DNA of 39,395 bases from Gammaproteobacteria bacterium. Lineage in GTDB: Bacteria > Pseudomonadota > Gammaproteobacteria > Thiohalobacterales > Thiohalobacteraceae. A model generated the notes under the pieces. The model saw only the letters and a list, made by a program, of their open reading frames with translations. It searched no databases and was not told where the DNA came from. A program made the translations under genes and the position numbers. Positions 18,268 to 32,529 of this stretch are shown piece by piece (position 1 is the first letter of the stretch; every line of letters begins with the position of its first letter). The DNA lies in the NCBI GenBank assembly GCA_019911805.1, contig JAIOJV010000076.1:1-39395 (forward strand), written 5' to 3'.

Positions 18268-19359
18268 ATGCGCACCCTTCAACTTAATCTCGGCGAACGC
18301 AGCTATCCGATCCATATCGGCAGCGACCTGCTGTCCGATCCACGACTGTTCGTACCCCACATCCACGGTCGACAGGTGCTGGTGGTCAGCAATACCCGCG
18401 TGGCCCCACTCTATCTGGCACGATTGGAGCACGCCCTGCAGGATTTCGTGCTGCGCTCGATCAGCCTGCCCGATGGTGAGGCCTACAAGACCCTGGAAAC
18501 CCTGAATCTCGTTTACGATGCCCTGCTGAAGAACCGCTTCAACCGGCACTGTACCCTGATCGCGCTGGGCGGCGGCGTTGTCGGAGACATCTGCGGCTTC
18601 GCGGCGGCGAGCTACCAACGCGGCGTGGATTTCATCCAGGTCCCGACCACGCTCCTGGCACAGGTCGATTCCTCGGTCGGTGGCAAGACCGGTGTCAATC
18701 ACCGCCTCGGCAAGAATATGATCGGCGCCTTCCACCAGCCCAATGCCGTCATAATCGATACCACTACACTGGACACACTGCCCGACCGCGAGCTGTCGGC
18801 GGGACTGGCAGAGGTCATCAAGTACGGGCTGATACGCGAGCCGGAGTTCTTCGCCTGGCTGGAGGTGAACATGGATCGTCTGCTGGCACGCGATCCGGAG
18901 GCCCTCGCCCATGCCATCGAACGCTCCTGCCGCAGCAAGGCGGAGGTCGTGGCCGCTGACGAGCGCGAAAGCGGTCAGCGCGCCCTGCTGAATCTGGGGC
19001 ACACCTTCGGCCATGCCATCGAGACCGGCATGGGGTATGGTACCTGGCTGCACGGCGAGGCAGTGGGGACCGGCATGTTGCTGGCGGCACAGCTGTCCGC
19101 CCGGCAGGGCTGGCTCGACGCGCCAGATGTGGATCGCATCCAGCGTCTGCTGGAGCGCGCCCGCCTCCCCGTCGTCATCCCTCCGGAAATGAACAGCGAA
19201 CGCTTTCTGGAGTTCATGGCGGTGGACAAGAAGGTGCTGGATGGTGGTCTGCGCCTGGTGCTGCTGCAGGGTATCGGCAAGGCGCTGGTCAGCGATGACT
19301 TCGACCCACGGCAGCTGCGGTCGACGCTGGATGCGGCCCACGCACACGCCTGCGCGTGA
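18268..19359 (+). CDS. aroB: 3-dehydroquinate synthase
   Basis: Converts DAHP to 3-dehydroquinate, the second step of the shikimate pathway, using NAD+ and zinc. The 363-residue product (E. coli: 362) shows the NAD-binding [15 protein letters not shown] block, [20 protein letters not shown], the zinc-site region [11 protein letters not shown] and HGEAVGTGM. The ATG at 18268 is chosen because ACAGGA lies six bases upstream and the product starts [13 protein letters not shown]; an ATG at 18262 is too close to that site, and the open frame back to 18226 has no similarity. A palindromic repeat follows it, not damX as in related genomes. Confidence 0.96.
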   Translation: MRTLQLNLGERSYPIHIGSDLLSDPRLFVPHIHGRQVLVVSNTRVAPLYLARLEHALQDFVLRSISLPDGEAYKTLETLNLVYDALLKNRFNRHCTLIALGGGVVGDICGFAAASYQRGVDFIQVPTTLLAQVDSSVGGKTGVNHRLGKNMIGAFHQPNAVIIDTTTLDTLPDRELSAGLAEVIKYGLIREPEFFAWLEVNMDRLLARDPEALAHAIERSCRSKAEVVAADERESGQRALLNLGHTFGHAIETGMGYGTWLHGEAVGTGMLLAAQLSARQGWLDAPDVDRIQRLLERARLPVVIPPEMNSERFLEFMAVDKKVLDGGLRLVLLQGIGKALVSDDFDPRQLRSTLDAAHAHACA

Positions 19360-19429
19360 CCACCCCATGACCGGAGAAACCTGGACCCTGACAGGAATGA
19401 TACGTACGTAAGCCGATGTCTCGGGAAAT

Positions 19430-19557
19430 GGCCACGGAAGCACACGGAATGACACGGAAAAAGGCTCACTGTATAAAGCCCGGAGACCAAACCGTGGGGG
19501 ATGATCCGCAGTTTACATCGTGAATTCTTTCCGTGTTGTTCCGTGGATTCCGTGGCC
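19430..19557. repeat. Long imperfect palindrome, second GCCACGGAAG copy
   Basis: The left arm at 19430-19460 begins GGCCACGGAAGCACACGG and continues with a third CACGGAA unit. The right arm at 19528-19557 ends CCGTGGATTCCGTGGCC. About 31 bases per arm pair with a few mismatches, enclosing a 67-base loop without a clear gene. Bases 19431-19449 are identical to 3146-3164. It fills the aroB-dgt gap (19360-19627), where no other feature was seen. Confidence 0.85.
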
Positions 19558-19627
19558 AGGAAGGGTTTAAGTACGTGCCATCAAGGTCCTGACGAATTTT
19601 TCCCATCTCACTGGAGCGCAACAGACA

Positions 19628-20803
19628 ATGAGCCGGAGTGTGGCAGACAGCGGCCAGGGACTCGCACCCTACGCAGCGACCGATGCGCACTCGCACGGCC
19701 GGCGGCATGCCGAGCCGGGGCCCGCCTACCGCAGTGAATTCCAGCGCGACCGCGACCGGATCATCCATTCTGCCGCGTTCCGGCGACTGGAGTACAAGAC
19801 CCAGGTCTTCGTGAATCATGAAGGTGATCTGTTCCGTACCCGGCTGACCCACTCCATCGAAGTTGCGCAGATCGCGCGTTCCATCGCCCGTGCCCTGCGC
19901 GTGAACGAGGATCTCACCGAGGCCATCGCACTGGCTCACGATCTCGGCCACACGCCGTTCGGGCATGCCGGCCAGGACGCCCTGAACGCCTGCATGCAGC
20001 TCTACGGGGGCTTTGAACATAATCTGCAGTCGCTACGCGTGGTCGATGAACTGGAGGAACGCTACGCCGATTTCAACGGGCTCAATCTCACCTTCGAGGC
20101 ACGCGAGGGGATACTCAAGCATTGTTCCGTTGCGGTGGCACGCACCCTGGGCGACGTCGGTGTGCGCTTCATCGAGCGGCGGCAGCCCAGCATCGAGGCA
20201 CAACTGACCAACCTCGCCGACGAGATCGCCTACAACAGCCACGACGTCGACGACGGTTTGCGTGCACGCCTCATCGAGATGGATGAACTGGTGGAGATCA
20301 GCCTGTTCCGGGACCAGTATGAGGAGGTCCGCCACCGCTATCCGCAGCTGTCCCAGCGCCGTACCGTACACGAGATCGTCCGGCGTATGATCAACACTCA
20401 GGTCGTCGATCTCGTCGAGACCAGCCTGACCCGCCTGCAACAGGCGGGTCCAACCGATATCGAGGCGGTCCGGCGACATCCAGAAGCACTGATCAGCTAT
20501 AGCGAGGCCATGCGGGAACGCAATCTCGAACTCAAACGCTTCCTGCGTAACCGCCTCTACAAGCACTACCGCGTGCACCGCATGACGACCAAGGCCGGGC
20601 GCGTGGTCACTGCACTGTTCGAGGCCTTTATGGAAGATGCGGGGCTGCTGCCGGACGAGGCGCGCAACCATTGCCAGCGCCTCGAGGCCGCCGACGGCGA
20701 GGCCGGGCGGGCGCGCGCCGTGGCCGACTACGTCGCCGGCATGACCGACCGCTATGCCATCACTGAACACGAGCGGGTCTACAATCCCAAGGAGCTGACC
20801 TGA
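19628..20803 (+). CDS. dgt: Deoxyguanosinetriphosphate triphosphohydrolase-like protein
   Basis: HD-domain dNTP triphosphohydrolase that cleaves dNTPs to nucleoside and tripolyphosphate. The 391-residue product carries the metal ligands H75 ([10 protein letters not shown]), H104-D105 ([15 protein letters not shown]) and D198 ([16 protein letters not shown]), and the [11 protein letters not shown] block of the family. Its length fits the shorter type-2 dGTPase group rather than E. coli Dgt (about 505). The ATG at 19628 has GGAG eleven bases upstream. It lies between aroB and the DamX-like gene, two genes that are adjacent in Pseudomonas, so it seems to be an insertion relative to that order. 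Substrate preference is not known. Confidence 0.92.
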   Translation: MSRSVADSGQGLAPYAATDAHSHGRRHAEPGPAYRSEFQRDRDRIIHSAAFRRLEYKTQVFVNHEGDLFRTRLTHSIEVAQIARSIARALRVNEDLTEAIALAHDLGHTPFGHAGQDALNACMQLYGGFEHNLQSLRVVDELEERYADFNGLNLTFEAREGILKHCSVAVARTLGDVGVRFIERRQPSIEAQLTNLADEIAYNSHDVDDGLRARLIEMDELVEISLFRDQYEEVRHRYPQLSQRRTVHEIVRRMINTQVVDLVETSLTRLQQAGPTDIEAVRRHPEALISYSEAMRERNLELKRFLRNRLYKHYRVHRMTTKAGRVVTALFEAFMEDAGLLPDEARNHCQRLEAADGEAGRARAVADYVAGMTDRYAITEHERVYNPKELT

Positions 20804-20941
20804 AGGTCAGAAGGCCGAGATGCAAGAGTCGACAGGCGCGTCACCCGACCGAAATACGCGCATCACGGCGCCGGACGTCGTGACTGCGGAGCAGGCCCTT
20901 GCGCCTGCATCTTGCGCCTGGCCTCGTGTATCTGAATAGCC

Positions 20942-21193
20942 ATGCGCATCTACATGCAAACGTCGGTTGGCGGCGATGCCGCTCCCCGGTACTATCATCT
21001 GCACCTGCAGGAAGACCTGCTGGAAGGCTGGACCCTGGTGCGGGAGTGGGGCTACCAGGGCTCGAGCGGGCGGGTGGTGCGTCAGCACTTCCCCGGACGT
21101 GAGCAGGCCGAGAATGCCCTGCTCAAGGCACGCGACGAACAGCTCAAGCGTGGCTACCGCGTCGTCTTTATTCAGGGATTGGAACAACCTTGA
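20942..21193 (+). CDS. Stand-alone WGR-domain protein
   Basis: 83-residue protein made almost entirely of a WGR domain: GWTLVREWGYQGSSGRVVRQ, followed by FPGREQAENALLKARDEQLKRGY, reproduces the tryptophan-glycine-rich strand and C-terminal helix of the family, with tyrosine-glutamine replacing the usual arginine of WGR. WGR domains bind nucleic acid ends in PARPs and occur alone in many bacteria, where their role is unclear. There is no strong ribosome binding site. The last bases overlap the TTG start of the DamX-like gene (TTGA), implying coupling. The 138 bases before it hold two CTTGCGCCTG copies (20898 and 20911) and nothing else I can name. Confidence 0.8.
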   Translation: MRIYMQTSVGGDAAPRYYHLHLQEDLLEGWTLVREWGYQGSSGRVVRQHFPGREQAENALLKARDEQLKRGYRVVFIQGLEQP

Positions 21194-22887
21194 GTTCGCA
21201 GAACACATCGACGCAACGACCGCCCGACTATCTGGCCACGCTGAGGCTGGAACGGGCACCCTTTCTGGATCAGCCGGACGACCAGTTCTTCTATGCCGAT
21301 CCGATGCTGCTGCAACGGCTCGATCTGTTACAGCACCTCAGCCGTTTCGGTGACATGCTCATCGGCGTCATCGGTCCCGAGGGAGCGGGCAAGACCACAC
21401 TGCTGCAGCAGTTCCTGCGGCGTGGCGGTAACGGCTGGCGCCTCTGCCGGCTGGAAGGTGCGCGGATCACGCTGGCGACGGAGCTGTTCGGTGGCCTGGC
21501 GGAATGCTTCGGTCTGCCGCTCGATCCGGATGCGGATCGCATCAAGGCCAATCTGTTGCGGCATGGCCAGGGACTCCAGCAGGGTGGTCAGCTCGCGGTC
21601 GCGGTCGTCGACGACGCGCAACGTCTGCCCGAGGCCGTGCTGCGTGCCTTGCTGACCCTGGGCGGATCACCGGGCGAGACACTCAAGGCCATCCGCATCG
21701 TCCTGTTCGGCGACGACACACTCGAACAGCGGTTGACCGACATCGGCCTGCATAGCCCCCAGCAGCCGCTGCTGCATCGGCTGGACATCCCGCGCCTCGA
21801 TGAACAGCAGTCAGCCGCCTATCTCATGTACCGCCTGGCGGTCGCCGGTCATGCGGGCGACTGCCCCTTCAGCCTCACCGAGATCCGTGCCATGCACAAG
21901 GCCGCCGACGGCCGCCCTGGCCGGCTGAACGTGTTGGCCCACGAGGCCCTGATAGGGCATGCCGAGCGCATCGCCACCCGCAACCGGACCGGTAGCGCCG
22001 CCCCCCGCCGGCCGTCGCCGGGCAGGCCAGTCTGGGGCGTGGCCGGCCTGGGTGTCCTGGCCCTGGCGGGCGCTGCCTATCTGCTGATGAATGCCGGTCG
22101 TGAGAACGCCCCGTCGACCACGACCACCGAACCCGCACTCGCTTTGCGTCTCCCCCCGGAGGCACTGCCACCGATCGACCCCGGCCCGCCGCCGGATGAT
22201 GACGTCACTGCAGAGGCCGACGTGCTACCGACCCCGGCCGCAGAACCCACTCAACAGCCCGACGCGGGCACCGTCACTCCACCGTCACCAGCCACGGAAC
22301 CGCAGCCCGTGCCGGGACCGGAACTCGCTCCGCCCCCGGAGGCCGTATTACCCCCGGAGGCCGCATCACCCTCGGATCCGCCAATACCCACCCCGGCCAC
22401 TCCGGCGACGCCGCCGCCACCGGCCGAAACGACCGCTGGCCCCATCCCCGTGCCGGCCACCACCGAACGGCCTTCCGAACAGCCAGCCGCCGCAGCGGTG
22501 CCATCGGCCCCGGAGACCCCTGCCGACGCCCCGGTGAGATCGGTGGCGCCCACACTGTCCGCCACGGCCGCGACATCCGCGCCAACCGAACTGCTCCGCG
22601 AGGAATGGCTGAGCGCTCGTCCGGGGACACGTTTCACCCTGCAGCTGCTCGGGGTACGCACCGAAACCGCGTTGCAGAACTATGCCGCACAGCAGGCGCT
22701 ACCGCCGCCGGTGGCCTACTTCCGTACCGAATATAAGGGTGGAGACTGGTACGTGCTCGTGCAGGGTGACTATGCCTCGCTCGACGCCGCCCGCGCCGCC
22801 ATCGGTGGTCTGCCGATGGCGGTACGCAAGGCGAAACCCTGGCCACGCAGCTTCGCATCCGTGCACGCCGATCTGAAAAAACCATGA
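21190..22887 (+). CDS. DamX-like cell division protein: AAA ATPase plus SPOR
   Basis: 565-residue bitopic protein in the damX position of this gene cluster. The cytoplasmic part is an ExeA/MshM-type ATPase with Walker A G62-PEGAGKTT70 and Walker B ending in DDAQ (about 141-144). A membrane helix (about 281-300) is followed by a proline/alanine-rich periplasmic linker (about 305-470) and a C-terminal SPOR domain (about 475-560; FTLQLLGV and GDWYVLVQGDY), which binds denuded septal peptidoglycan. E. coli DamX lacks such an intact ATPase region, so this is the longer Pseudomonas-like form. It starts at a TTG overlapping the WGR gene's stop, with GGA six bases upstream; the next methionine would cut into the ATPase. 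Confidence 0.85.
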   Translation: MSSQNTSTQRPPDYLATLRLERAPFLDQPDDQFFYADPMLLQRLDLLQHLSRFGDMLIGVIGPEGAGKTTLLQQFLRRGGNGWRLCRLEGARITLATELFGGLAECFGLPLDPDADRIKANLLRHGQGLQQGGQLAVAVVDDAQRLPEAVLRALLTLGGSPGETLKAIRIVLFGDDTLEQRLTDIGLHSPQQPLLHRLDIPRLDEQQSAAYLMYRLAVAGHAGDCPFSLTEIRAMHKAADGRPGRLNVLAHEALIGHAERIATRNRTGSAAPRRPSPGRPVWGVAGLGVLALAGAAYLLMNAGRENAPSTTTTEPALALRLPPEALPPIDPGPPPDDDVTAEADVLPTPAAEPTQQPDAGTVTPPSPATEPQPVPGPELAPPPEAVLPPEAASPSDPPIPTPATPATPPPPAETTAGPIPVPATTERPSEQPAAAAVPSAPETPADAPVRSVAPTLSATAATSAPTELLREEWLSARPGTRFTLQLLGVRTETALQNYAAQQALPPPVAYFRTEYKGGDWYVLVQGDYASLDAARAAIGGLPMAVRKAKPWPRSFASVHADLKKP

Positions 22888-22967
22888 CCACAGTGTAACC
22901 ACCGTGGCCCACTGAACCGTCGCGCGTCCCGTGCCGGCAGCAGGCAGGCACCGCAGCATCTCTAGAA

Positions 22968-22996
22968 TTGAACCGCCGATTATGCGGCGCTATACT
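22968..22996 (+). promoter_or_regulatory. Predicted sigma70 promoter of gltBD
   Basis: TTGAAC at 22968-22973, 17 bases, then TATACT at 22991-22996. The spacer holds a small palindrome, CGCCG/CGGCG (22974-22989), which might be a regulator site. Transcription would start near 23003, about 94 bases before gltB. The leader has another GC-rich stem, CGCGG/CCGCG at 23041-23057. Confidence 0.62.
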
Positions 22997-23096
22997 CGCG
23001 CCCCCGTGGGGCACAGCCTATTCATGCCCGATGGGACGCGCGCGGTGGCGCGCCGCGTAATTTCCGGAATAGGGAACGCACGCGCGAGGTACCACG

Positions 23097-27740
<4,644 letters not shown>

Positions 27741-27745
27741 ATCCT

Positions 27746-29197
<1,452 letters not shown>

Positions 29198-29206
29198 CTG
29201 TTTTGA

Positions 29207-29389
29207 ACCACAAAGGACACGAAGGACACAAAGGGAGAAATCATGTTCGCTGCTGCAGTCTTGCCTGGCTACCATTCGATTGGAGACCGCGTTGGTCCGA
29301 TCGCGTGAGTCCTGACGATGCAACCCGCGCCATACCTCGGGCTACTTTGTCATTTTTGAACTCTTTGTGTCCTTCGTGTCCTTTGTGGT
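29207..29389. repeat. Perfect 27-bp inverted repeat, ACCACAAAGG type
   Basis: The left arm at 29207-29233 begins ACCACAAAGGACACGAAGG; the right arm at 29363-29389 is its exact inverse over all 27 bases. The 129-base loop has no recognised gene. Each arm holds three CAC(A/G)AAG units spaced nine bases apart, so in-frame readings give repeated tripeptides such as HKG or TKD that are not real protein. The right arm ends 12 bases before the hemE start, and hemE has no clear Shine-Dalgarno of its own. The element fills the gltD-hemE gap. Confidence 0.9.
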
Positions 29390-29401
29390 GAAATTTCGCT
29401 T

Positions 29402-30469
29402 ATGACCCAACTGAAGAACGATCGTTTCCTGCGCGCCCTGATGCGCCAGCCCGTGGATGTCACGCCGGTGTGGATGATGCGCCAGGCCGGACGTTATCTG
29501 CCTGAATACCGCGCCACGCGCGAGAAGGCCGGCGATTTCATGAGTCTGTGCCAGGCACCCGAGCTGGCCTGCGAGGTGACGTTGCAGCCGCTGGAGCGCT
29601 TCCCGCTGGATGCCGCCATCCTGTTCTCCGACATCCTGACCGTGCCGGATGCGATGGGGCTGGGTGTGTACTTCGAGGAAGGCGAGGGCCCGCGCTTCCG
29701 TAAACCGGTACGCACCGAGGCGGACGTGCGCGCACTCGGTGTGCCCGACCCGGAAGGCGAGCTGCGGTATGTGATGGACGCCGTGCGCCTGATCCGTCAC
29801 GAACTGCACGGTCGCGTACCCTTGATCGGCTTTTCCGGCAGCCCATGGACACTGGCGACCTATATGGTCGAGGGCGGCTCGAGCAAGCATTTTGCCATCC
29901 TCAAGGCCATGCTCTACGACCGGCCCGAATTGCTGCATCGCTTGCTGGAAACGCTGGCGGCGGCGGTAACCGCCTACCTCAACGCCCAGATCGCGGCCGG
30001 CGTCCAGGCGGTCATGCTGTTCGATACCTGGGGCGGCGCCCTGGGACCGCGCGAGTATCAGGTCTTCTCGCTGGACTACATGACCCGGATCATCGCCGGC
30101 CTGAACCGCGAACATGAGGGGCAGGTCATACCCATCGTCCTGTTCACCAAGGGTGGCGGACAGTGGCTGGAGGCGATGGCCGACTCCGGTGCCGACGCCC
30201 TCGGCCTCGACTGGACCACCGACATCAGCCAGGCGCGTGCGCGCGTCGGCGACCGCGTCGCCCTGCAGGGCAATCTCGACCCGGCGGTGCTCTATGCGCG
30301 GCCGGAACACATCCGCACCGAGGTCGAACGGGTGCTTGCCGGCTACGGTGCCGGCCCCGGCCACGTATTCAATCTCGGCCACGGTATCCATCCGCAGATC
30401 GAACCGGCGCATGCGGCGGCCATGATCGACGCAGTCCACGAGCTGAGCCGCCCCTACCACGCACGCTGA
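29402..30469 (+). CDS. hemE: Uroporphyrinogen decarboxylase
   Basis: Cytoplasmic enzyme that removes four carboxyl groups from uroporphyrinogen III to give coproporphyrinogen III in haem synthesis. The 355-residue product (E. coli: 354) starts [19 protein letters not shown] and has the signature [13 protein letters not shown], the [11 protein letters not shown] block with the catalytic aspartate, [16 protein letters not shown] and the final NLGHGI. The start is certain by comparison with the family, although the 12 bases before it belong to the flank of a palindrome and no good ribosome binding site is seen. In Pseudomonas hemE also follows gltD. Confidence 0.97.
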   Translation: MTQLKNDRFLRALMRQPVDVTPVWMMRQAGRYLPEYRATREKAGDFMSLCQAPELACEVTLQPLERFPLDAAILFSDILTVPDAMGLGVYFEEGEGPRFRKPVRTEADVRALGVPDPEGELRYVMDAVRLIRHELHGRVPLIGFSGSPWTLATYMVEGGSSKHFAILKAMLYDRPELLHRLLETLAAAVTAYLNAQIAAGVQAVMLFDTWGGALGPREYQVFSLDYMTRIIAGLNREHEGQVIPIVLFTKGGGQWLEAMADSGADALGLDWTTDISQARARVGDRVALQGNLDPAVLYARPEHIRTEVERVLAGYGAGPGHVFNLGHGIHPQIEPAHAAAMIDAVHELSRPYHAR

Positions 30470-30497
30470 TCGATCTCCCGGCAGCAGTCCGGCGGGC

Positions 30498-30517
30498 GGC
30501 GGGTTCTCTCACCCGCC
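30498..30517. terminator. Possible bidirectional terminator between hemE and fructosamine kinase
   Basis: GGCGGGT at 30498-30504 pairs perfectly with ACCCGCC at 30511-30517 around a TCTCTC loop. It lies between two converging genes and overlaps the stop codon of the leftward gene. No T-run follows on either strand, so intrinsic termination would be weak. Confidence 0.35.
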
Positions 30518-31387
30518 CAGTTCGGCCAGCAGCCAGCGCAGCATCCCGACTGCCTGGTCGTGATAGCCCCCGCCGAACAGGTTCAAATGATTGAGGACGT
30601 GGTACAGGTTGTACAGCGTCCTGCGCAGTGGATAACCCGTCTCCAGCGGCCATGCCTCGCGGTAGGCCGTCTGGAATGCGTCGCCGAACCCGCCGAACAG
30701 CTCCGTCATGGCCAGATCGGCCTCCCGGTCACCGAACGACACCGCCGGATCGAAGATCACCGGCTGCCCGTCGGCGAGATAGCCGTGATTGCCGCCCCAG
30801 AGATCGCCGTGCAGCAATGAGGGCCGCGGGCGGTGGTCATCGAACAGCCCGTCGAGCCCCAGCAGCAGCCGCTCTCCCAGACGCTGCAACTCCCCGCCCC
30901 AACCATTACTGGCTGCCAGTTCCAGTTGATAGCCCAGCCGGCGCTCGCGCCAGAAGCCGACCCAGTCGGCGGTGGGCGTATTGATCTGCGGCGTCGAGCC
31001 GATGGTGTTGTCGCGCTGCCAGCCGAACTCCGCGCGCGTGACCCGGTGCATCGCCGCCAGTTGCGTGCCGAGCAGCGCACCATTACCGCCACGCCCAAGC
31101 GCCAGGTGCTCCAGCACCAGATAGGTCTTGTCTCCAGCGACACCCCAGCACACCGGCGCGGGCACGCGCACGGTGCGCGTCGCGGCGATCTCGCGCAGCC
31201 CCTCGGCCTCGGCCGCGAACATGTCGGCCTGCGCCGCGTCGTTGAGTTTGACGAAGAAATCGCGCCCCACGCCCGGCAGCCGCACCGCCTGGTTGATGCA
31301 GCCACCACCGACGGATTCCCGCGCGCCGCGCACAGCTATGCCGGTCGCGCTACGGATGTGTTCCCCGATGTCGTGCCAGATATTCAT
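30509..31387 (-). CDS. Fructosamine kinase family protein
   Basis: 292-residue aminoglycoside-phosphotransferase-fold kinase of the fructosamine/ketosamine-3-kinase family, which phosphorylates sugar adducts on proteins so that they can be removed (deglycation). Visible motifs are FFVKLN (ATP lysine K47), the catalytic LHGDLWGGNHGY and the metal-binding FDPAVSFGDREADLAM. The ATG at 31387 gives the family's usual start; the frame is open further upstream only through the palindromic repeat, where it reads as arginine-rich nonsense. The bacterial substrate is not established. Confidence 0.92.
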   Translation of the reverse strand: MNIWHDIGEHIRSATGIAVRGARESVGGGCINQAVRLPGVGRDFFVKLNDAAQADMFAAEAEGLREIAATRTVRVPAPVCWGVAGDKTYLVLEHLALGRGGNGALLGTQLAAMHRVTRAEFGWQRDNTIGSTPQINTPTADWVGFWRERRLGYQLELAASNGWGGELQRLGERLLLGLDGLFDDHRPRPSLLHGDLWGGNHGYLADGQPVIFDPAVSFGDREADLAMTELFGGFGDAFQTAYREAWPLETGYPLRRTLYNLYHVLNHLNLFGGGYHDQAVGMLRWLLAELGG

Positions 31388-31438
31388 GCAGTCTGCTGGT
31401 ACCACGAACCTTGAACCGCAAAGCCCCAAGGGATTTTG

Positions 31439-31625
31439 TGAACCGCCAAGACGCGGAGGTCGCCAAGAAAGATTTGGGAAACCGCCAAGGCGCCAAGACG
31501 CCAAGATTTTTCATGAATAATGATTTTCTTGGCGTCTTGGCGCCTTGGCGGTTTAACCAGATTTTCCTTGGCGTCTTGGCGGTTCAATCAGGTTTTCTTG
31601 GCGGCCTCCGCGTCTTGGCGGTTCA
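31439..31625. repeat. Nested double palindrome, AACCGCCAAG type
   Basis: Outer arms at 31439-31470 and 31594-31625 are inverse over 32 bases with one mismatch. Inside them, 31480-31505 and 31528-31553 form a perfect 26-bp inverted repeat with a 22-base loop. A further unpaired unit, CTTGGCGTCTTGGCGGTT, lies at 31567-31584. The basic unit CGCCAAG recurs every eight bases within the inner arm. A weaker copy (TTGAACCGCAAAGCCCCAAG) precedes the element at about 31411. It lies between the HNH gene and the fructosamine kinase gene, both leftward. It is not a CRISPR array: units are inverted and spacers are not unique sequences of constant size. Confidence 0.92.
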
Positions 31626-31640
31626 CAGAAAAAGAACCGT

Positions 31641-32240
31641 TCAGGCCCCGGCCGCCAGGCGCAGGTGCAGTGGGCTGTGGCGCGGGAAGTGGGCGCGCAG
31701 GAATTCCATCTGGTCGGCGAGGACGCGCTTACCCTGCAGATAGATGTACTCGGCGTGGGTTGGTGTGAACGGGACGGCCAGCAGCTCCATCTGCGCCTGC
31801 TCGGGGCGGCGACCGGCCTTGTGGTTGTTGCAGCGCTTGCAGGCGGTGACCACGTTGTTCCAGGTGTCCGCACCGTCCTGGCTGAGTGGCGTCACATGGT
31901 CGCGCGACAACTCGCTGTCACGGAAATGCGTACCGCAATAGAGACACAGGCCGGCATCACGCTTGAACAGTGCGGCGTTGTTGAGTGGTGGGATATAACT
32001 GTCGCGTGCCTGTCTCAGGGCGTGATTGCTGCCGTGGGTCGCGATGATGGAATTGAGATCGATCTGACTGCGCAACCCGGTACGCGCATTGATGCCACCG
32101 CGCACCCGTACCAGGGTGCTGCCGCAGGCGTAGGCCACCTGCCCCAGGTAATAGAGGCGTACGGCGTCCCGGTAGTTGACCCACTCCAGCGGCATACCGG
32201 CGGCGTCCGTGCGCAGAATCTGATGCGTCAGACTGAACAC
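31641..32240 (-). CDS. HNH endonuclease family protein
   Basis: 199-residue protein with a central HNH nuclease domain. The zinc ribbon is C99-x2-C102 (CLYCG) with C134-x2-C137 (CKRC); the catalytic histidine lies in SRDHVTPLS (H115), followed by the asparagine in WNNV and the final histidine in CNNHKAGRRP (H140). The start is a GTG at 32240 with GGAG eight bases upstream, giving MFSLTHQILRTD; the open frame to 32318 lacks a site. Stand-alone HNH proteins of this size are common and often of unknown role. The large palindrome begins 16 bases after its stop. Whether it cuts DNA, and where, is unknown. Confidence 0.87.
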   Translation of the reverse strand: MFSLTHQILRTDAAGMPLEWVNYRDAVRLYYLGQVAYACGSTLVRVRGGINARTGLRSQIDLNSIIATHGSNHALRQARDSYIPPLNNAALFKRDAGLCLYCGTHFRDSELSRDHVTPLSQDGADTWNNVVTACKRCNNHKAGRRPEQAQMELLAVPFTPTHAEYIYLQGKRVLADQMEFLRAHFPRHSPLHLRLAAGA

Positions 32241-32362
32241 AGTACAAGCTCCCCGAATCCCCGCATTTATGTCAGAAATAGCGTTAAAAGTAAACTTCAC
32301 TGGAGCAGTGGCTTTCAACCCCGGGATGGACGGCGGCGCGCACCCGGCAACCCCGCCGCGTA

Positions 32363-32391
32363 TTCAATCGGCGCTGGGATTCCGGTATCAT
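32363..32391 (+). promoter_or_regulatory. Weak candidate promoter of pntAA-pntAB-pntB
   Basis: TTCAAT at 32363-32368, a 17-base spacer and TATCAT at 32386-32391. The -10 is good and the -35 poor. It would give a leader of about 130 bases. No other candidate in the divergent gap 32241-32529 is better, and I see no gene in that gap. Confidence 0.35.
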
Positions 32392-32529
32392 GTCCCCTTT
32401 TTCGGCTACTGATGACGGCCGTTACCGGCGCGATTCGCGGTAGGATCCGCCACCATGGGGCGCCTATACATACCGCGCCGGTGCCCACTTTGAGCACAGC
32501 CATCCCGACCGGATGCGGAGAACCTGAGC

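Noticed and set aside
31384-31640. Small frames within the nested palindrome (RRQDAK-like peptides) and possible CRISPR array
   Set aside because: The peptides come from repeated units in many frames. The units alternate in orientation and spacers are irregular, so it is neither a gene nor a CRISPR array.
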